A stretch of DNA of 64,000 nucleotides from Gloeobacter kilaueensis JS1 (GTDB lineage Bacteria > Cyanobacteriota > Cyanobacteriia > Gloeobacterales > Gloeobacteraceae), in assembly GCF_000484535.1 (NCBI RefSeq), contig NC_022600.1:3100001-3164000 (forward strand). The letters are read 5' to 3'. Shown piece by piece: positions 43,130 to 52,465 of the stretch. The notes below the pieces were generated by a model that worked only from the letters and a program-made list of their open reading frames with translations, was not told where the DNA came from and ran no database searches. Position 1 is the first letter of the stretch. Each line of letters begins with the position of its first letter. Made by a program: the position numbers and the translations under genes.

Positions 43130-43543
43130 ATGGCAACGATCGTAGATACGGCTGTACAGGCAGGCACCTTTAAGACCCTCGCTCAGGCGCTCAGCGCCGC
43201 TGGCCTGGTCGATACGCTCAAAGGCAGTGGACCTTTCACCGTCTTTGCGCCGACGGACACCGCCTTCCAGAACCTGCCGTCCGGCACTCTTGACGACCTG
43301 CTGCGGCCCGAGAACAAGTCCAAACTCGCCGACATCCTCAAGTACCATGTCGTGTCGGGCCGGGTCCGCTCCAACGAGATCCAGAGCGGCAACGTGCAGA
43401 CGGTGGAGGGCCAGAGCCTCAACATCCAGAAGCAGGGCCAGCAGGTGCGCGTCAACGACGCCAACGTGACCCAGGCGGATATTGCCGCCGACAACGGCGT
43501 GATCCACGTCATCGACCGGGTGCTGCTGCCCAACAACCGGTAG
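43130..43543 (+). CDS. Fasciclin (FAS1)-domain protein
   Basis: 137 residues from ATG 43130 behind AAGGGAG. One complete FAS1 domain: TIVDTAVQAGTFKTLAQAL, the H1-type motif FTVFAPTDTAFQNLP, LKYHVVSGRV (YH motif) and NGVIHVIDRVLLP. FAS1 domains mediate adhesion when secreted. No signal peptide is seen here, so the protein is either cytoplasmic or exported by another route, as for several small cyanobacterial FAS1 proteins. Followed by a weak GC hairpin (43562-43577). Confidence 0.93.
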   Translation: MATIVDTAVQAGTFKTLAQALSAAGLVDTLKGSGPFTVFAPTDTAFQNLPSGTLDDLLRPENKSKLADILKYHVVSGRVRSNEIQSGNVQTVEGQSLNIQKQGQQVRVNDANVTQADIAADNGVIHVIDRVLLPNNR

Positions 43544-43580
43544 TGCCCTTGTAACCGGCACCCCCCGGCCTCGGGGGCTC

Positions 43581-43835
43581 TCAGTAGCGGGCGGTGCTGG
43601 GCTGGAGAATAAAACCGAACTCCTCCTGCACCGCCCGGTCCGCCGGGTGCTCGCAACGATAAAAGTAAGCTTCCAGATGGGCGCTGTAGACCAGCTCAGC
43701 GGTACGCACTTCGCCCCTCGCCTGTAATAGCCAGTCGGCAATATCTCTGGCCGGAGTGTAGTGAACCTGGCGTCCGTGGGCAGCCTGATCGGGATGGGCA
43801 AAAGTTTGAAACAGAAATTGCGGCAAATTTGACAT
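43581..43835 (-). CDS. Small hypothetical protein
   Basis: 84 residues. The sequence appears natural (LPQFLFQTFAHPDQAAHG, DIADWLLQARGEVRTAELV, YFYRCEHPADRAVQEEFGF) with a mixed helix pattern and one Cys. No family recognised; no membrane segment. It is the first gene after the fasciclin gene, convergent to it, with only 37 bp between the stops. Confidence 0.55.
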   Translation of the reverse strand: MSNLPQFLFQTFAHPDQAAHGRQVHYTPARDIADWLLQARGEVRTAELVYSAHLEAYFYRCEHPADRAVQEEFGFILQPSTARY

Positions 43836-43904
43836 CTTCGCGCTTCAGTTCAACGTGTTCCCATCACCGATACAGCAATGTTTTGGCCCTGTCGGATGCA
43901 TTCG

Positions 43905-44696
43905 CTACGATTTGCATTTAATCAGTTCCAGGCAGTAGATCATATAGAGCGTCCAGCCCAGGGGGCCGACGAGTCTGAGGGCAAGTACACCCCCAGCCAA
44001 ACCCGGATTGCCGGGCAACAACAGCGGCGCGAGGCCGGTGGGGCCGACCAGCAGGCTGAGGGGTAGACCGAGCGCAAGGACGAGCAGCCCAAGGGGCAAA
44101 AACGCGACCGCCGCCGACCACCAGCGCCCCCGCGTCAACTGCCAGCTGCGGGGCAGGGGCGAGAGCGGACCGTGGGATTCGCCAAAGTGCAGGGGCACGG
44201 TGACGAACAGGCGCACCCCCAGGTAGATGCCCGGCACCGCCAGGACGATCATCAGGGCGAAGGGCAGAGCCACCGCCACCAGCCCTTCGTGCCCCTGGAA
44301 AGCCTGCTCGAAGCGCCTGTAGGCAAAGTAAAACAGCCAGCCCGTCGGAGCAATCGCCGCAAGCACGGTAAGAATGCTGGTGGCGATGAGTACGGGCCAG
44401 GTGCGCACCCCCCTGGTGAGCGCCGCCCCAAAATCGGGAACGGCAGCGGTGAGCACCTGACAGGCAAAGGCGAGGCTGGTGCCGGTGAGAATCGGATCGA
44501 GGACGAGGGGGACCAGGGCTGCCGCTGCCCCGCGCCCTGGACCGTCGGCGAGGCTATTGACGCCCAAATTGGCAACCAGGGCCACCAGTTGCAGGACCAG
44601 TAAAGGCCAGTAGATGCGGGGAGTGACCGCCAGCAGGCGAGGGTAGAGACTCTGAAGCGACAGGGACGACTGGGGCATGGGTGGTGTGAGAATCAT
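43905..44696 (-). CDS. Integral membrane protein, unknown function
   Basis: 263 residues with about six hydrophobic segments (such as PLLVLQLVALVANLGVN, WPVLIATSILTVLAAIAP, ALPFALMIVLAVPGIYLGV, FLPLGLLVLALGLPLSLLV). A conserved-looking SWQLTRGRWW between helices and two glycine/proline-rich bends are similar to the DUF975/GlpQ-membrane-domain group of proteins, but the match is weak. ATG 44696 or the ATG 18 bases later may be the start; neither has a strong ribosome site. Divergent from the small secreted protein at 44730. Confidence 0.65.
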   Translation of the reverse strand: MILTPPMPQSSLSLQSLYPRLLAVTPRIYWPLLVLQLVALVANLGVNSLADGPGRGAAAALVPLVLDPILTGTSLAFACQVLTAAVPDFGAALTRGVRTWPVLIATSILTVLAAIAPTGWLFYFAYRRFEQAFQGHEGLVAVALPFALMIVLAVPGIYLGVRLFVTVPLHFGESHGPLSPLPRSWQLTRGRWWSAAVAFLPLGLLVLALGLPLSLLVGPTGLAPLLLPGNPGLAGGVLALRLVGPLGWTLYMIYCLELIKCKS

Positions 44697-44729
44697 TAAC
44701 TACAATGTAAGAAAAACTGCGAGGCTCGG

Positions 44730-45026
44730 ATGCAGTCATTTCGTCGTCTGGTCGTGCTGTTGCTGAGCTGGCTTGTCGCCGCTCAGCCCGTTCTGCCCGC
44801 CGATCCTAAAAAGCCACCGACCGACCCGCTTCTTGAGCTGAACCGGGCAATCTACGGCCCCAATTTTCTGGGCGGTCCCCAGGCCAATCCGCCCGTTCCG
44901 CCCCTTGCCACACCCACCAGCCCGATCGTCGCACCGCCCGGCAACGGCTCCACCCCACCGGGGATGCCCTTCGGCATGAACGTGCCCACTCCCCAGAGAC
45001 ACTGCATTCAGAACCACTGCTGGTAG
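44730..45026 (+). CDS. Small secreted proline-rich protein
   Basis: 98 residues. A signal peptide (RRLVVLLLSWLVAAQPVLPA) is followed by a low-complexity Pro/Asn/Gly-rich chain (PLATPTSPIVAPPGNG) ending CIQNHCW. The paired Cys at the very end and the Pro-rich stalk suggest an envelope-exposed peptide. Family not recognised. GAGG upstream of the ATG supports the start. Confidence 0.6.
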   Translation: MQSFRRLVVLLLSWLVAAQPVLPADPKKPPTDPLLELNRAIYGPNFLGGPQANPPVPPLATPTSPIVAPPGNGSTPPGMPFGMNVPTPQRHCIQNHCW

Positions 45027-45142
45027 CCCGGCGACACTTCCGCAAACATCCAATACGAATTGTGTAAGGGCCGCGAAGATCGTTGTAAAGAACGTATCGG
45101 CTGATACATTTTGGGTAGGGTAGTTTTTGGAGGTTGATCGCG

Positions 45143-46663
45143 ATGGTACTGGCAACCCCGGCAACATCGGGAAGTGAAGCGATTTTCAAATCCCGCTACG
45201 ACAACTTTATCGGCGGCAAATGGGTACCGCCAATCAAAGGGCAATACACCGACAACATCACCCCCATCAGCGGCAAGGTGCTCTGCCAGGTGCCGCGCTC
45301 GACGGTCGAAGATATCGAGCTGGCCCTCGACGCCGCCCACGCTGCCTTCGAGCGCTGGAGCCGCACGACGGTGAGCGAGCGCTCGAATCTGCTCAATAAA
45401 ATTGCCGACCGCATCGAGCAGAACCTGCACAAACTGGCCCTCGCCGAGACCTGGGACAACGGCAAGCCGATTCGCGAGACGACCGCCGCCGACATTCCCC
45501 TGGCCGTCGATCACTTCCGTTACTTCGCAGGCTGCATCCGCGCCCAGGAAGGGGCGATAAGCCAGATCGACAACGACACGGTGGCTTACCACTTCCAGGA
45601 ACCGCTCGGCGTAGTGGCCCAGATCATTCCCTGGAACTTTCCGCTGCTGATGGCCGCCTGGAAACTCGCCCCGGCCCTCGTCACCGGCAACTGCGTGGTG
45701 CTCAAGCCCGCTGGTCCCACCCCGGCCTCGATTCTCGTCTTGATGGAGCTGATCGGCGATCTGCTGCCGGCGGGCGTGCTCAACGTCGTCAACGGCCCCG
45801 GCCCTGAGATCGGTAGAGCCCTCGCCACCAGCCGCCGCGTCGCCAAGATTGCCTTTACGGGCGAAACCGAGACCGGGCGGCAGATCATGCAGTACGCCTC
45901 CCAGAACCTCGTGCCCGTCACCCTCGAACTGGGGGGCAAGTCGCCCAACGTCTTTTTTGAAGACATTCTGCTGCGCGACGACGACTTTCTGGATAAGGCG
46001 GTCGAGGGCTTCGTGATGTTTGCCTTCAACCAGGGCGAAGTCTGCACCTGTCCGTCGCGGGCGCTCATTCAAGAGTCGATCTACGAAAAATTTATCGAGC
46101 GGGCGATCCGCCGGGTGGCGGCGATCAAGCAGGGCAACCCCCTCGATCCGGCGACGATGGTCGGAGCCCAGGTCTCCCGCACCCAGCTTGAGAAGATTAC
46201 CCGCTACGTGGCCCTCGGCAAAGAAGAAGGAGCCCAGGTGCTCATCGGCGGCGAACGGCTCGACGCCGGGCCCGAGTTCGCAGAAGGCTTTTACTTCAAG
46301 CCGACCGTCTTCAAGGGCACCAACCAGATGCGCATCTTCCAGGAAGAGATCTTTGGTCCCGTGCTTGCCGTCACCACCTTCAAGGACACCGACGAGGCGC
46401 TGCGCATCGCCAACGACACCCACTACGGCCTCGGTGCCGGCGTCTGGACCCGCGACATCAACACCGCCTACCGCATGGGCCGGGGCATCCAGGCGGGCCG
46501 CGTCTGGGTCAACTGCTACCACCTCTACCCGGCCCACGCCGCCTTCGGCGGTTACAAATCCAGTGGCGTTGGTCGCGAGAACCACCGGATGATGCTCAAC
46601 CACTACCAGCAGACCAAGAACATGTTGGTGAGCCACAACCCGAAACCCCTTGGTTTCTTCTAA
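45143..46663 (+). CDS. Aldehyde dehydrogenase (acetaldehyde / ExaC-AcoD type)
   Basis: 506 residues from ATG 45143, placed nine bases after GGAGG. Oxidises an aldehyde to the acid with NAD(P). NAD site [14 protein letters not shown] (161-174), [11 protein letters not shown], general base E262 in LELGGKSP and nucleophile C301 in [11 protein letters not shown]; a second Cys lies two residues on. The sequence is most like the short-chain aldehyde dehydrogenases that deal with acetaldehyde in alcohol breakdown. A strong terminator follows, so it is a single-gene unit. Cytoplasmic. Confidence 0.93.
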   Translation: MVLATPATSGSEAIFKSRYDNFIGGKWVPPIKGQYTDNITPISGKVLCQVPRSTVEDIELALDAAHAAFERWSRTTVSERSNLLNKIADRIEQNLHKLALAETWDNGKPIRETTAADIPLAVDHFRYFAGCIRAQEGAISQIDNDTVAYHFQEPLGVVAQIIPWNFPLLMAAWKLAPALVTGNCVVLKPAGPTPASILVLMELIGDLLPAGVLNVVNGPGPEIGRALATSRRVAKIAFTGETETGRQIMQYASQNLVPVTLELGGKSPNVFFEDILLRDDDFLDKAVEGFVMFAFNQGEVCTCPSRALIQESIYEKFIERAIRRVAAIKQGNPLDPATMVGAQVSRTQLEKITRYVALGKEEGAQVLIGGERLDAGPEFAEGFYFKPTVFKGTNQMRIFQEEIFGPVLAVTTFKDTDEALRIANDTHYGLGAGVWTRDINTAYRMGRGIQAGRVWVNCYHLYPAHAAFGGYKSSGVGRENHRMMLNHYQQTKNMLVSHNPKPLGFF

Positions 46664-46698
46664 ACGTCCGACTTCGCTCTCCGTCGAGTCTTCCTTCT

Positions 46699-46726
46699 CA
46701 CCCGCCTGTGCGGCGGGTGTTTTTTT
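46699..46726 (+). terminator. Rho-independent terminator of the aldehyde dehydrogenase gene
   Basis: CACCCGCC (46699-46706) and GGCGGGTG (46712-46719) form a perfect 8-bp GC-rich stem with a five-base loop, followed by seven T (46720-46726), 36 bp after the stop codon. Confidence 0.92.
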
Positions 46727-46898
46727 ATACAGTCTCCGGCAGGAACTTACCGGTGAGTCCAAAGAAGAATGCTTACAAGCAGGCAGAAGCGGATTATTTG
46801 ATTGATAATCAGATAGTTAGAGAAGAAGCGCTACTCAGGCAACTCGTCACGGTCAAGACTTTAGAAGTTGTGTATGGGGCAGAGTATAAGTATTCTGC

Positions 46899-47597
46899 GT
46901 GTTTGCGTCTATGCAGGACATCAAAAATCTGGAAGGATCTCAGTCCCGCCTGTTTAGCGCCTCCGAGTACTATCGGATGGTCGAGGCCGACATGGTGATG
47001 CAAGGAGAGCAGTGGGACGGACAGCGGGGCCGGATTGTCACCGCTCATGCCCAACGAGAACACCTCTGGAGCGTCGATGCATACTATCGATTAGCAGCGT
47101 TAGGCATCCTGCATCCAGAGGAGCGCTTAGAACTGATCAATGGACAGATCTTGACTATGAGTCCGCAGGGCCCTTTGCATGCTGAGACCGTAGAGTTGAT
47201 CGCTGCATATTTGCGGGTAGCCCTGGCAGGCCGTTTTCTCATTCGCAATGAAAAACCGGTTCATCTCAGCGATCTAGATGAACCAGTACCGGATCTGGCT
47301 GTGGTAGAAGTACTGCGCTACAGCGCGCAGCATCCAGTGCCGGACCAGATCCGTCTCATTATCGAGGTCGCCGACAGCAGCCTGGACTTCGACCGCAAGG
47401 TCAAAAGTAAGCTATATGCCAGAGCCGGTATACAGGAGTGCTGGGTGGTCAACATCAGACAGAGGCAACTGCATGTGTTCACTCAACCAACAGATTTGGG
47501 CTATCAGAGTGAAAACGTCCTCACAGAAAACACCATGACCTTGCCATGTCTGGGAGGTGTGAGTGTCGCTGTGAGCGAGTTGCTGGTCCCAAATTGA
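46899..47597 (+). CDS. Uma2-family protein with N-terminal extension
   Basis: 232 residues; ATG 46911 is an alternative start. Residues 55-225 are a normal Uma2 domain: LWSVDAYYRLAALGILHPEERLELING, PVPDLAVVEV, RLIIEVADSSLDFDRKVKSKLY and GIQECWVVN. Residues 12-40 (RLFSASEYYRMVEADMV) look like a second, partial copy of the first helix of the domain, an unusual internal duplication. Upstream DNA is AT-richer than the surroundings. The gene converges on the PstS-like gene with 15 bp between them. Confidence 0.85.
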   Translation: MFASMQDIKNLEGSQSRLFSASEYYRMVEADMVMQGEQWDGQRGRIVTAHAQREHLWSVDAYYRLAALGILHPEERLELINGQILTMSPQGPLHAETVELIAAYLRVALAGRFLIRNEKPVHLSDLDEPVPDLAVVEVLRYSAQHPVPDQIRLIIEVADSSLDFDRKVKSKLYARAGIQECWVVNIRQRQLHVFTQPTDLGYQSENVLTENTMTLPCLGGVSVAVSELLVPN

Positions 47598-47612
47598 GGA
47601 GTTCTTGTCCAC

Positions 47613-48737
47613 CTAAAAAACCCGCAGAGGCACGAGCCCGGCTTGCTGGATGAGCTTCTGGCCCTCATCGCAAAGCAGCAGGTTGACGTAGGCGAGCCCG
47701 GCCTGCTCGTCTAGCTGTCCATCGCGGCGGATGACGACGAACTGTCGCAGCGCCAGGGGATAGGTGCCGTCTCGAACCGCAGCGGCGTTGACCTTCCCAT
47801 CGGGGCCGACCGGTGAGATCCGCTCGCCGGAGGTGGTCCTGATCGCGAGCAGCCGCACGCTTTTTTGACCGGCGACGAGGGCGGCGGTGCTCTGGCTGAT
47901 TCCGCCTGGGGTGGTGGCCACCTTGCGGATCGCAGCGGTAAAGTCGCGCACCGGCTGCATATTGGTACCGGCCCCCTGGGCCTTGAGACTCTTGCCGGAG
48001 TAGGACGGGAAGAAGGGCCGGATGGCCAGGTCCGGGCCGCCGACTTGCTTCCAGTTGGTGATCGTGCCCCGGAAGATGGCGCGGGCCTGCTCGACGCTCA
48101 GACTGTCGATGCCCAGGGCCGGATGGACAAAGTAAACGCGGGCGTCGTAGGCGATCGGGATCTGCTGGAGGACGAAGCCGTGATTTTGGGCTCTTGCGTA
48201 CTGGGCGTCGGTGACAGGCATCGACGCCTGGGCAAAGGCCAGCTCGCCTGAGAGCACTTTCTCGGTGCCCCAGTTAGAATCGCCACTGCCGCTCACAGGC
48301 TCGGTGTAGCGCAGGCGAAATTTAGGATAAGCCTTCTGAAACTGGGCGAGGGCCACCTGTGAGCGCAGGGGAGCGAGGGGCCGCGAGCCTCCGTAGGTAA
48401 ACAAGCCCTCCGGCACACCCGGTACATCGCCCATGGTCGGGTAGATCTGAACGCCGTTGGGTGGGGTGCGGTTCAGACTGGCGGCAGCGATCGGTCCAGC
48501 GGGCAAGATGCCTGTGTCCACCGCCGGAGAAAGCTGTTTCCAGAGCCAGTAGCCGCCCCCGGCCACTGCCAGGGCAACCGCCAGGCTGACTCCTAGAGTG
48601 ATCGGGCTTCGGGCGTCAGCAATGGGGACGGGCCTGGCTTTAAAAGGGTTGTTGCAAATTTCGCAGCGCAACTGGTCTGGGGCGTTGTACTCGTAGCCGC
48701 AGTTGCGACAGGCAACTCTGGAGAGATTTGAAGTCAT
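47613..48737 (-). CDS. PstS-like phosphate-binding protein with N-terminal zinc ribbon and membrane anchor
   Basis: 374 residues from ATG 48737. Residues 8-29 form a zinc ribbon (CRNCGYEYNA, then LRCEICNNPF; four Cys). A membrane helix follows (about 45-65, LGVSLAVALAVAGGGYWLW), and the rest is a PstS/PBP-type fold: VSGSGDSNWGTEKVLSGELAFAQASMP, YDARVYFVHP, IFRGTITNWKQVGGPD and PGGISQSTAAL. The topology places the zinc ribbon in the cytoplasm and the ligand domain outside. This is not a free receptor for an ABC transporter but looks like a sensor or anchored binder. No pst transporter genes are adjacent; phoU is 4 kb away. Confidence 0.8.
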   Translation of the reverse strand: MTSNLSRVACRNCGYEYNAPDQLRCEICNNPFKARPVPIADARSPITLGVSLAVALAVAGGGYWLWKQLSPAVDTGILPAGPIAAASLNRTPPNGVQIYPTMGDVPGVPEGLFTYGGSRPLAPLRSQVALAQFQKAYPKFRLRYTEPVSGSGDSNWGTEKVLSGELAFAQASMPVTDAQYARAQNHGFVLQQIPIAYDARVYFVHPALGIDSLSVEQARAIFRGTITNWKQVGGPDLAIRPFFPSYSGKSLKAQGAGTNMQPVRDFTAAIRKVATTPGGISQSTAALVAGQKSVRLLAIRTTSGERISPVGPDGKVNAAAVRDGTYPLALRQFVVIRRDGQLDEQAGLAYVNLLLCDEGQKLIQQAGLVPLRVF

Positions 48738-48979
48738 AGCAGTCCTCTTCGGTACCGTGGAAGAGAGTGCCGTGCCATTTTTGAAGGCACGACCAGAGAT
48801 ACACGGAAATTCTGGGGTGGAATGGCGCGAATGTGCGAGCCAGGTTATCACAGCTGCTTTCGCGGCGATGTATTGGCTATCACTCTCTACCGCCCGCCTG
48901 TTCCTGCCTGCAGCAAGAGTCTTCCGCGATTTGCGGCATCTTTTGCGGTAGAATTGGTCACTCTATACTGGGCAGGCTC

Positions 48980-50896
48980 GTGAGCGCCCCGCAGCTGCAT
49001 CCGCGCACCATCGACGAAGTCCGCACGCGGGCGGAACTGGTCGATGTCGTCTCCGAGCGGGTCGTCCTGCGCAAGGCCGGGCGCGACTTCAAGGGGCTGT
49101 GTCCTTTTCACGAGGACCGCAACCCGAGCTTTTTTGTCTCGCCCACCAAGCAAATTTACAAGTGCTTCAGCTGCGGTGCTTCGGGCGATGTCTTCAAGTT
49201 CGTCATGGAACTGGACAAGTCCAGCTTCTCGGAGGTGGTGCTGGAGTTGGCCCGCCGCTACGGCGTGTCTGTCCAGATGCTGGGGGGCGAACAAAAGGCC
49301 GAGTACACCCGCCGTCTTTCTAAGCGCCAGCAGTTGGGCGAGATTGTCGAACTGGCGGCACAGTTTTACAGTTATGCCCTCTGGGGCGAGCGGGGCAGCG
49401 AGGCACGGAGCTACTTGCTTGCCAAGCGCGCCCTGACAGAAAAGACCATCCGCGACTTTCGCCTGGGCTACGCTCCCCAGGGCTGGCAGACCCTTTATAC
49501 CTACCTCGTCGAGCAAAAGCGCTTTCCCGCCGCCCTGGTAGAAGAAGCAGGACTCATCGTGGCGCGCACCAGCGGATCGGGCTACTACGACCGCTTTCGC
49601 CACCGGCTGATGATCCCGATCTGCGATGGCAAAGGCCAGGTGATTGCCTTCGGGGGCCGGGCGATGGGCGACGACGAGCCCAAGTACCTCAACTCGCCCG
49701 AGAGCGAACTGTTTGACAAGGGCCAGACCCTTTTTGCCCTGCACGCCGCCCGCGAGGCGGTGAGCCGCACCGATACAGCGATCGTGGTCGAGGGCTACTT
49801 CGATGCGATTGCCCTGCACCAGGCGGGCATTGCCCAGGTGGTGGCAACCCTGGGCACCGCCCTGCGCGCCGATCAGATCAAGCAGCTGTTGCGCTACAGC
49901 GAATCAAAGCGGGTCGTACTCAACTTCGACGGCGATCAGGCGGGCATCAAGGCAGCGGAGCGGGCGATAGGCGAACTGCGGATGCTCGCGGTCAAATCCG
50001 GCGTGCAGCTGCGGATTTTGACTTTGCCCACTGGCAAGGACCCGGACGAATTTTTGCGCGCCCATCCGCCCCAGGAGTATCTCAGGCTCGCCGGTGAAGC
50101 ACCGCTGTGGGTCGATTGGCAGATCGAGCGGTTTTTTGCCGGGCGGGATCTGACTTCTGCCGCCGAGCTGCAGCAGGTGAGCCAGCAGTTGGTCGAACTG
50201 CTCTCGGGCCTGATGGGTTCGATCACCCGCACCCACTACATTCACCTGATTGCCGGCAGGCTCTCTGGCGGCAACGGTCGGCTCGCCTCCCAGCTCGAAG
50301 ACGAGTTGCGCCGCCGCATCCGCACCCACCGCTGGGGCGGTGACAGCCAGCGGGCCAAAAAGCGCGAGCCTTTCCCGCCTGCCTGCTACCAGGCGGAGGT
50401 ACAGCTATTGCAGATTTATCTGCATTTTCCTGAGTACCGCGAAGACATCCACCAGGGCCTCGAAGAGAACGAACTGGAATTTTCGGTGCTCCACCACCGT
50501 CAGCTCTGGCAAAAAATTCTCGAATTGCGCGAGCAGATGGGCAGCGACGAGGATGTCGTCGTCGCCCTGCGCACCCTCTACGCGGGCGATCCAGAATTGA
50601 ATGGCCGGTTGGGACAACTGCTCTGGCTCAACGAGCACAACCGCATCGCCCTGATGCGCCCGCGCATGGTGATTCGCGCCGGACTTGCCACCTTGCAACT
50701 CGATCGCTGTGAGCGGCGCTATGCCTACTTAAATCAGCTGTGCGACGAAGCTGAGCAGCGCGGAGCCTGGGAAGAGTCGGATTACTTCGTCGAGCAGCGC
50801 AACGAAGAGTACCATCGTATCAACGCCCTCAAAAGCCATCTCACCCTCAAGCTGGGCGAAAGTTCCGAGACAGTTCTCTGGCAAGAAAGTCCATAG
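48980..50896 (+). CDS. dnaG: DNA primase
   Basis: 638 residues from GTG 48980, where the canonical N-terminus begins (HPRTIDEVRTRAELVDVV). Synthesises RNA primers for replication. The zinc finger ligands are C41, H44, C62, C65 (CPFHEDRNPSFFVS, KCFSCGASGD). The TOPRIM catalytic core has VVEGYFDAIALHQAG and NFDGDQAG. The C-terminal third, with EDELRRRIRTHR and a helical domain, is the DnaB-interacting region. No rpsU or rpoD neighbour is present, unlike in enterobacteria. Confidence 0.96.
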   Translation: MSAPQLHPRTIDEVRTRAELVDVVSERVVLRKAGRDFKGLCPFHEDRNPSFFVSPTKQIYKCFSCGASGDVFKFVMELDKSSFSEVVLELARRYGVSVQMLGGEQKAEYTRRLSKRQQLGEIVELAAQFYSYALWGERGSEARSYLLAKRALTEKTIRDFRLGYAPQGWQTLYTYLVEQKRFPAALVEEAGLIVARTSGSGYYDRFRHRLMIPICDGKGQVIAFGGRAMGDDEPKYLNSPESELFDKGQTLFALHAAREAVSRTDTAIVVEGYFDAIALHQAGIAQVVATLGTALRADQIKQLLRYSESKRVVLNFDGDQAGIKAAERAIGELRMLAVKSGVQLRILTLPTGKDPDEFLRAHPPQEYLRLAGEAPLWVDWQIERFFAGRDLTSAAELQQVSQQLVELLSGLMGSITRTHYIHLIAGRLSGGNGRLASQLEDELRRRIRTHRWGGDSQRAKKREPFPPACYQAEVQLLQIYLHFPEYREDIHQGLEENELEFSVLHHRQLWQKILELREQMGSDEDVVVALRTLYAGDPELNGRLGQLLWLNEHNRIALMRPRMVIRAGLATLQLDRCERRYAYLNQLCDEAEQRGAWEESDYFVEQRNEEYHRINALKSHLTLKLGESSETVLWQESP

Positions 50897-50971
50897 ACTA
50901 GAAAGAATAGTACTATCTATGAAACACCTGACTTTCGCAGAGAGTCAGCCACTTTTCCGACGCAACACCTG

Positions 50972-52465
50972 ATGCTGACCCTGTTGAAGACCCGCCTGCT
51001 GGCACCGCTCTACCTGAGCCTGGTGCTGCTTGCAGCATTTGTCATCCTGCGCATGTTCTTGAACGCCCAACTCAGCCACCTGCGCGGCGTCGCCAGCGAG
51101 CAGATCAAGCACACCCTGCTGGTGCAGCGCGAGGCTGACCGGTTGATGGCCGTCGCCTTTCAGGAGCAGGCGGACCTGCGCAACTATCTGCTCACTAAAC
51201 AGATAGCGAACCTGTCGGATTTTGAGCAGGACCGGACGAGTTTTGAGAGCAGCCTGACGATCTTGAGTGGCCTGATGCAGGACAATCCGGTGCAACTCGA
51301 AAAGCTCGACGATATCGATCGGCTGCACCAGCGCTGGCTCGACACCTTTGCCCTGCAGGCGGTAGACGGCAAACCTACCCGCCGCGACAGCCGTCCGGTC
51401 TTTGAACTGATGCGGCAGCTGGTCTCGACTTTGCAGTGGGAGGAAGAGCGCCTGCAGGGCGAACGGGACAACCGCTACCAGTCGCTGGTGCGGCTGTCGG
51501 AGAGCACCGACGTACTGGGCAGCCTGCTGATACTGATCGGTATTGGCTTCAACGGCTGGCTGTTGCGCCGCCGGGTCGAACAGCCGCTGGTGGCGGTGAC
51601 CGAAGTCGGACGCTCCTGGCGCAGCGGCAAGCTCGAGCAGCGCATCGGCTATCGCTCACCCGATGAAATTGGCACCCTCGCCCGCGTCCTCGATTCAATG
51701 GCCCTTGAACTCAAGATTCGTCAGCAACAGGCCGAAGAGCACGCCCAGCAACTCGAAGATCTGATCGCTGCCCTCTCGCACGATCTGCGCACGCCGCTAC
51801 TGGCTGCCCGTGCCACCCTCAACTCGCTGATCAGCGGTGCCTACGGCCAGGTGAGCGCCGAGTGGCAGGATATTTTCCGGGAATACCAGCAGACCAACGA
51901 GGATCTGCTCAAACTGGTGAACAACCTGCTCGAAGTCTCGCGCTACGAGGCCGGGCGCAAGGTGCTGGTACCCGAGATCCTTAACTGGCAAAACCTCGTC
52001 GCACGAGTCATCACCCAGGTCAAAAAAAGCAGTGCGACGACCGTGACAATCGTTCAGTGCCTTGAGCCGGCCCTGCCCAACACCTTCGGCGACGAGGTCG
52101 AGATTCGTCGAGTCATTCAGAATTTGCTGGAGAACGCTGTCCGGGTGAGCCCTGCCAGGGGACAGGTCGAAGTTGCCGTCAGCGCCGCTCATCGGCAGGT
52201 GCGCGTCAGCATTCGCGACGGCGGACCCGGCATCGCCGCTTCCGAGCGCGAAAAACTCTTTCATCGCTTTATCCAGGGCCGGGGCCGCCGGGGTGGAGCC
52301 GGGCTGGGTTTGTACTTGTGCCGTCAAATTGTGCAGTTTCATGGCGGTAGTATCGGTGTAGAGAGCACGCCCGGTTCCGGCAGCACCTTCTGGTTCACCT
52401 TGCCGTGCTCGCTGGAACCGTCGCAGACATTCGCATCTATCGAAACAGGTGGGGGAGAAAGATGA
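50972..52465 (+). CDS. Membrane histidine kinase (CHASE3-HAMP-HisKA-HATPase)
   Basis: 497 residues. TM1 at about 10-29, a helical periplasmic sensor region of CHASE3 type (about 35-175), TM2 at 180-198, HAMP (200-250, EQPLVAVTEVGRSWRSGKLEQRI) and HisKA with H270 in ALSHDLRTPL. The ATP-binding domain has NLLENAVRVSP, RDGGPGIA and GAGLGLYL. Its stop (TGA) overlaps the start of the regulator gene as ATGA. The signal is unknown; CHASE3 domains detect envelope conditions in other bacteria. Confidence 0.92.
   Translation: MLTLLKTRLLAPLYLSLVLLAAFVILRMFLNAQLSHLRGVASEQIKHTLLVQREADRLMAVAFQEQADLRNYLLTKQIANLSDFEQDRTSFESSLTILSGLMQDNPVQLEKLDDIDRLHQRWLDTFALQAVDGKPTRRDSRPVFELMRQLVSTLQWEEERLQGERDNRYQSLVRLSESTDVLGSLLILIGIGFNGWLLRRRVEQPLVAVTEVGRSWRSGKLEQRIGYRSPDEIGTLARVLDSMALELKIRQQQAEEHAQQLEDLIAALSHDLRTPLLAARATLNSLISGAYGQVSAEWQDIFREYQQTNEDLLKLVNNLLEVSRYEAGRKVLVPEILNWQNLVARVITQVKKSSATTVTIVQCLEPALPNTFGDEVEIRRVIQNLLENAVRVSPARGQVEVAVSAAHRQVRVSIRDGGPGIAASEREKLFHRFIQGRGRRGGAGLGLYLCRQIVQFHGGSIGVESTPGSGSTFWFTLPCSLEPSQTFASIETGGGER

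Noticed and set aside
43562-43577. GC-rich hairpin after the fasciclin gene as a terminator
   Set aside because: Stem is short and has no T-run on either side; left unassigned.
45094-45107. GTATC-GGCT-GATAC dyad before the aldehyde dehydrogenase
   Set aside because: Five-base arms are too short to claim an operator without a second copy.
45008-46762. Long reverse frame across the aldehyde dehydrogenase gene
   Set aside because: Antisense shadow of a gene with all catalytic motifs; no motif in the reverse frame.
46754-46998. Possible short gene between the terminator and the Uma2 gene at 46899
   Set aside because: The frame overlaps the Uma2 start out of frame and turns into a Ser/Pro-rich non-natural sequence; the AT-rich region looks non-coding.
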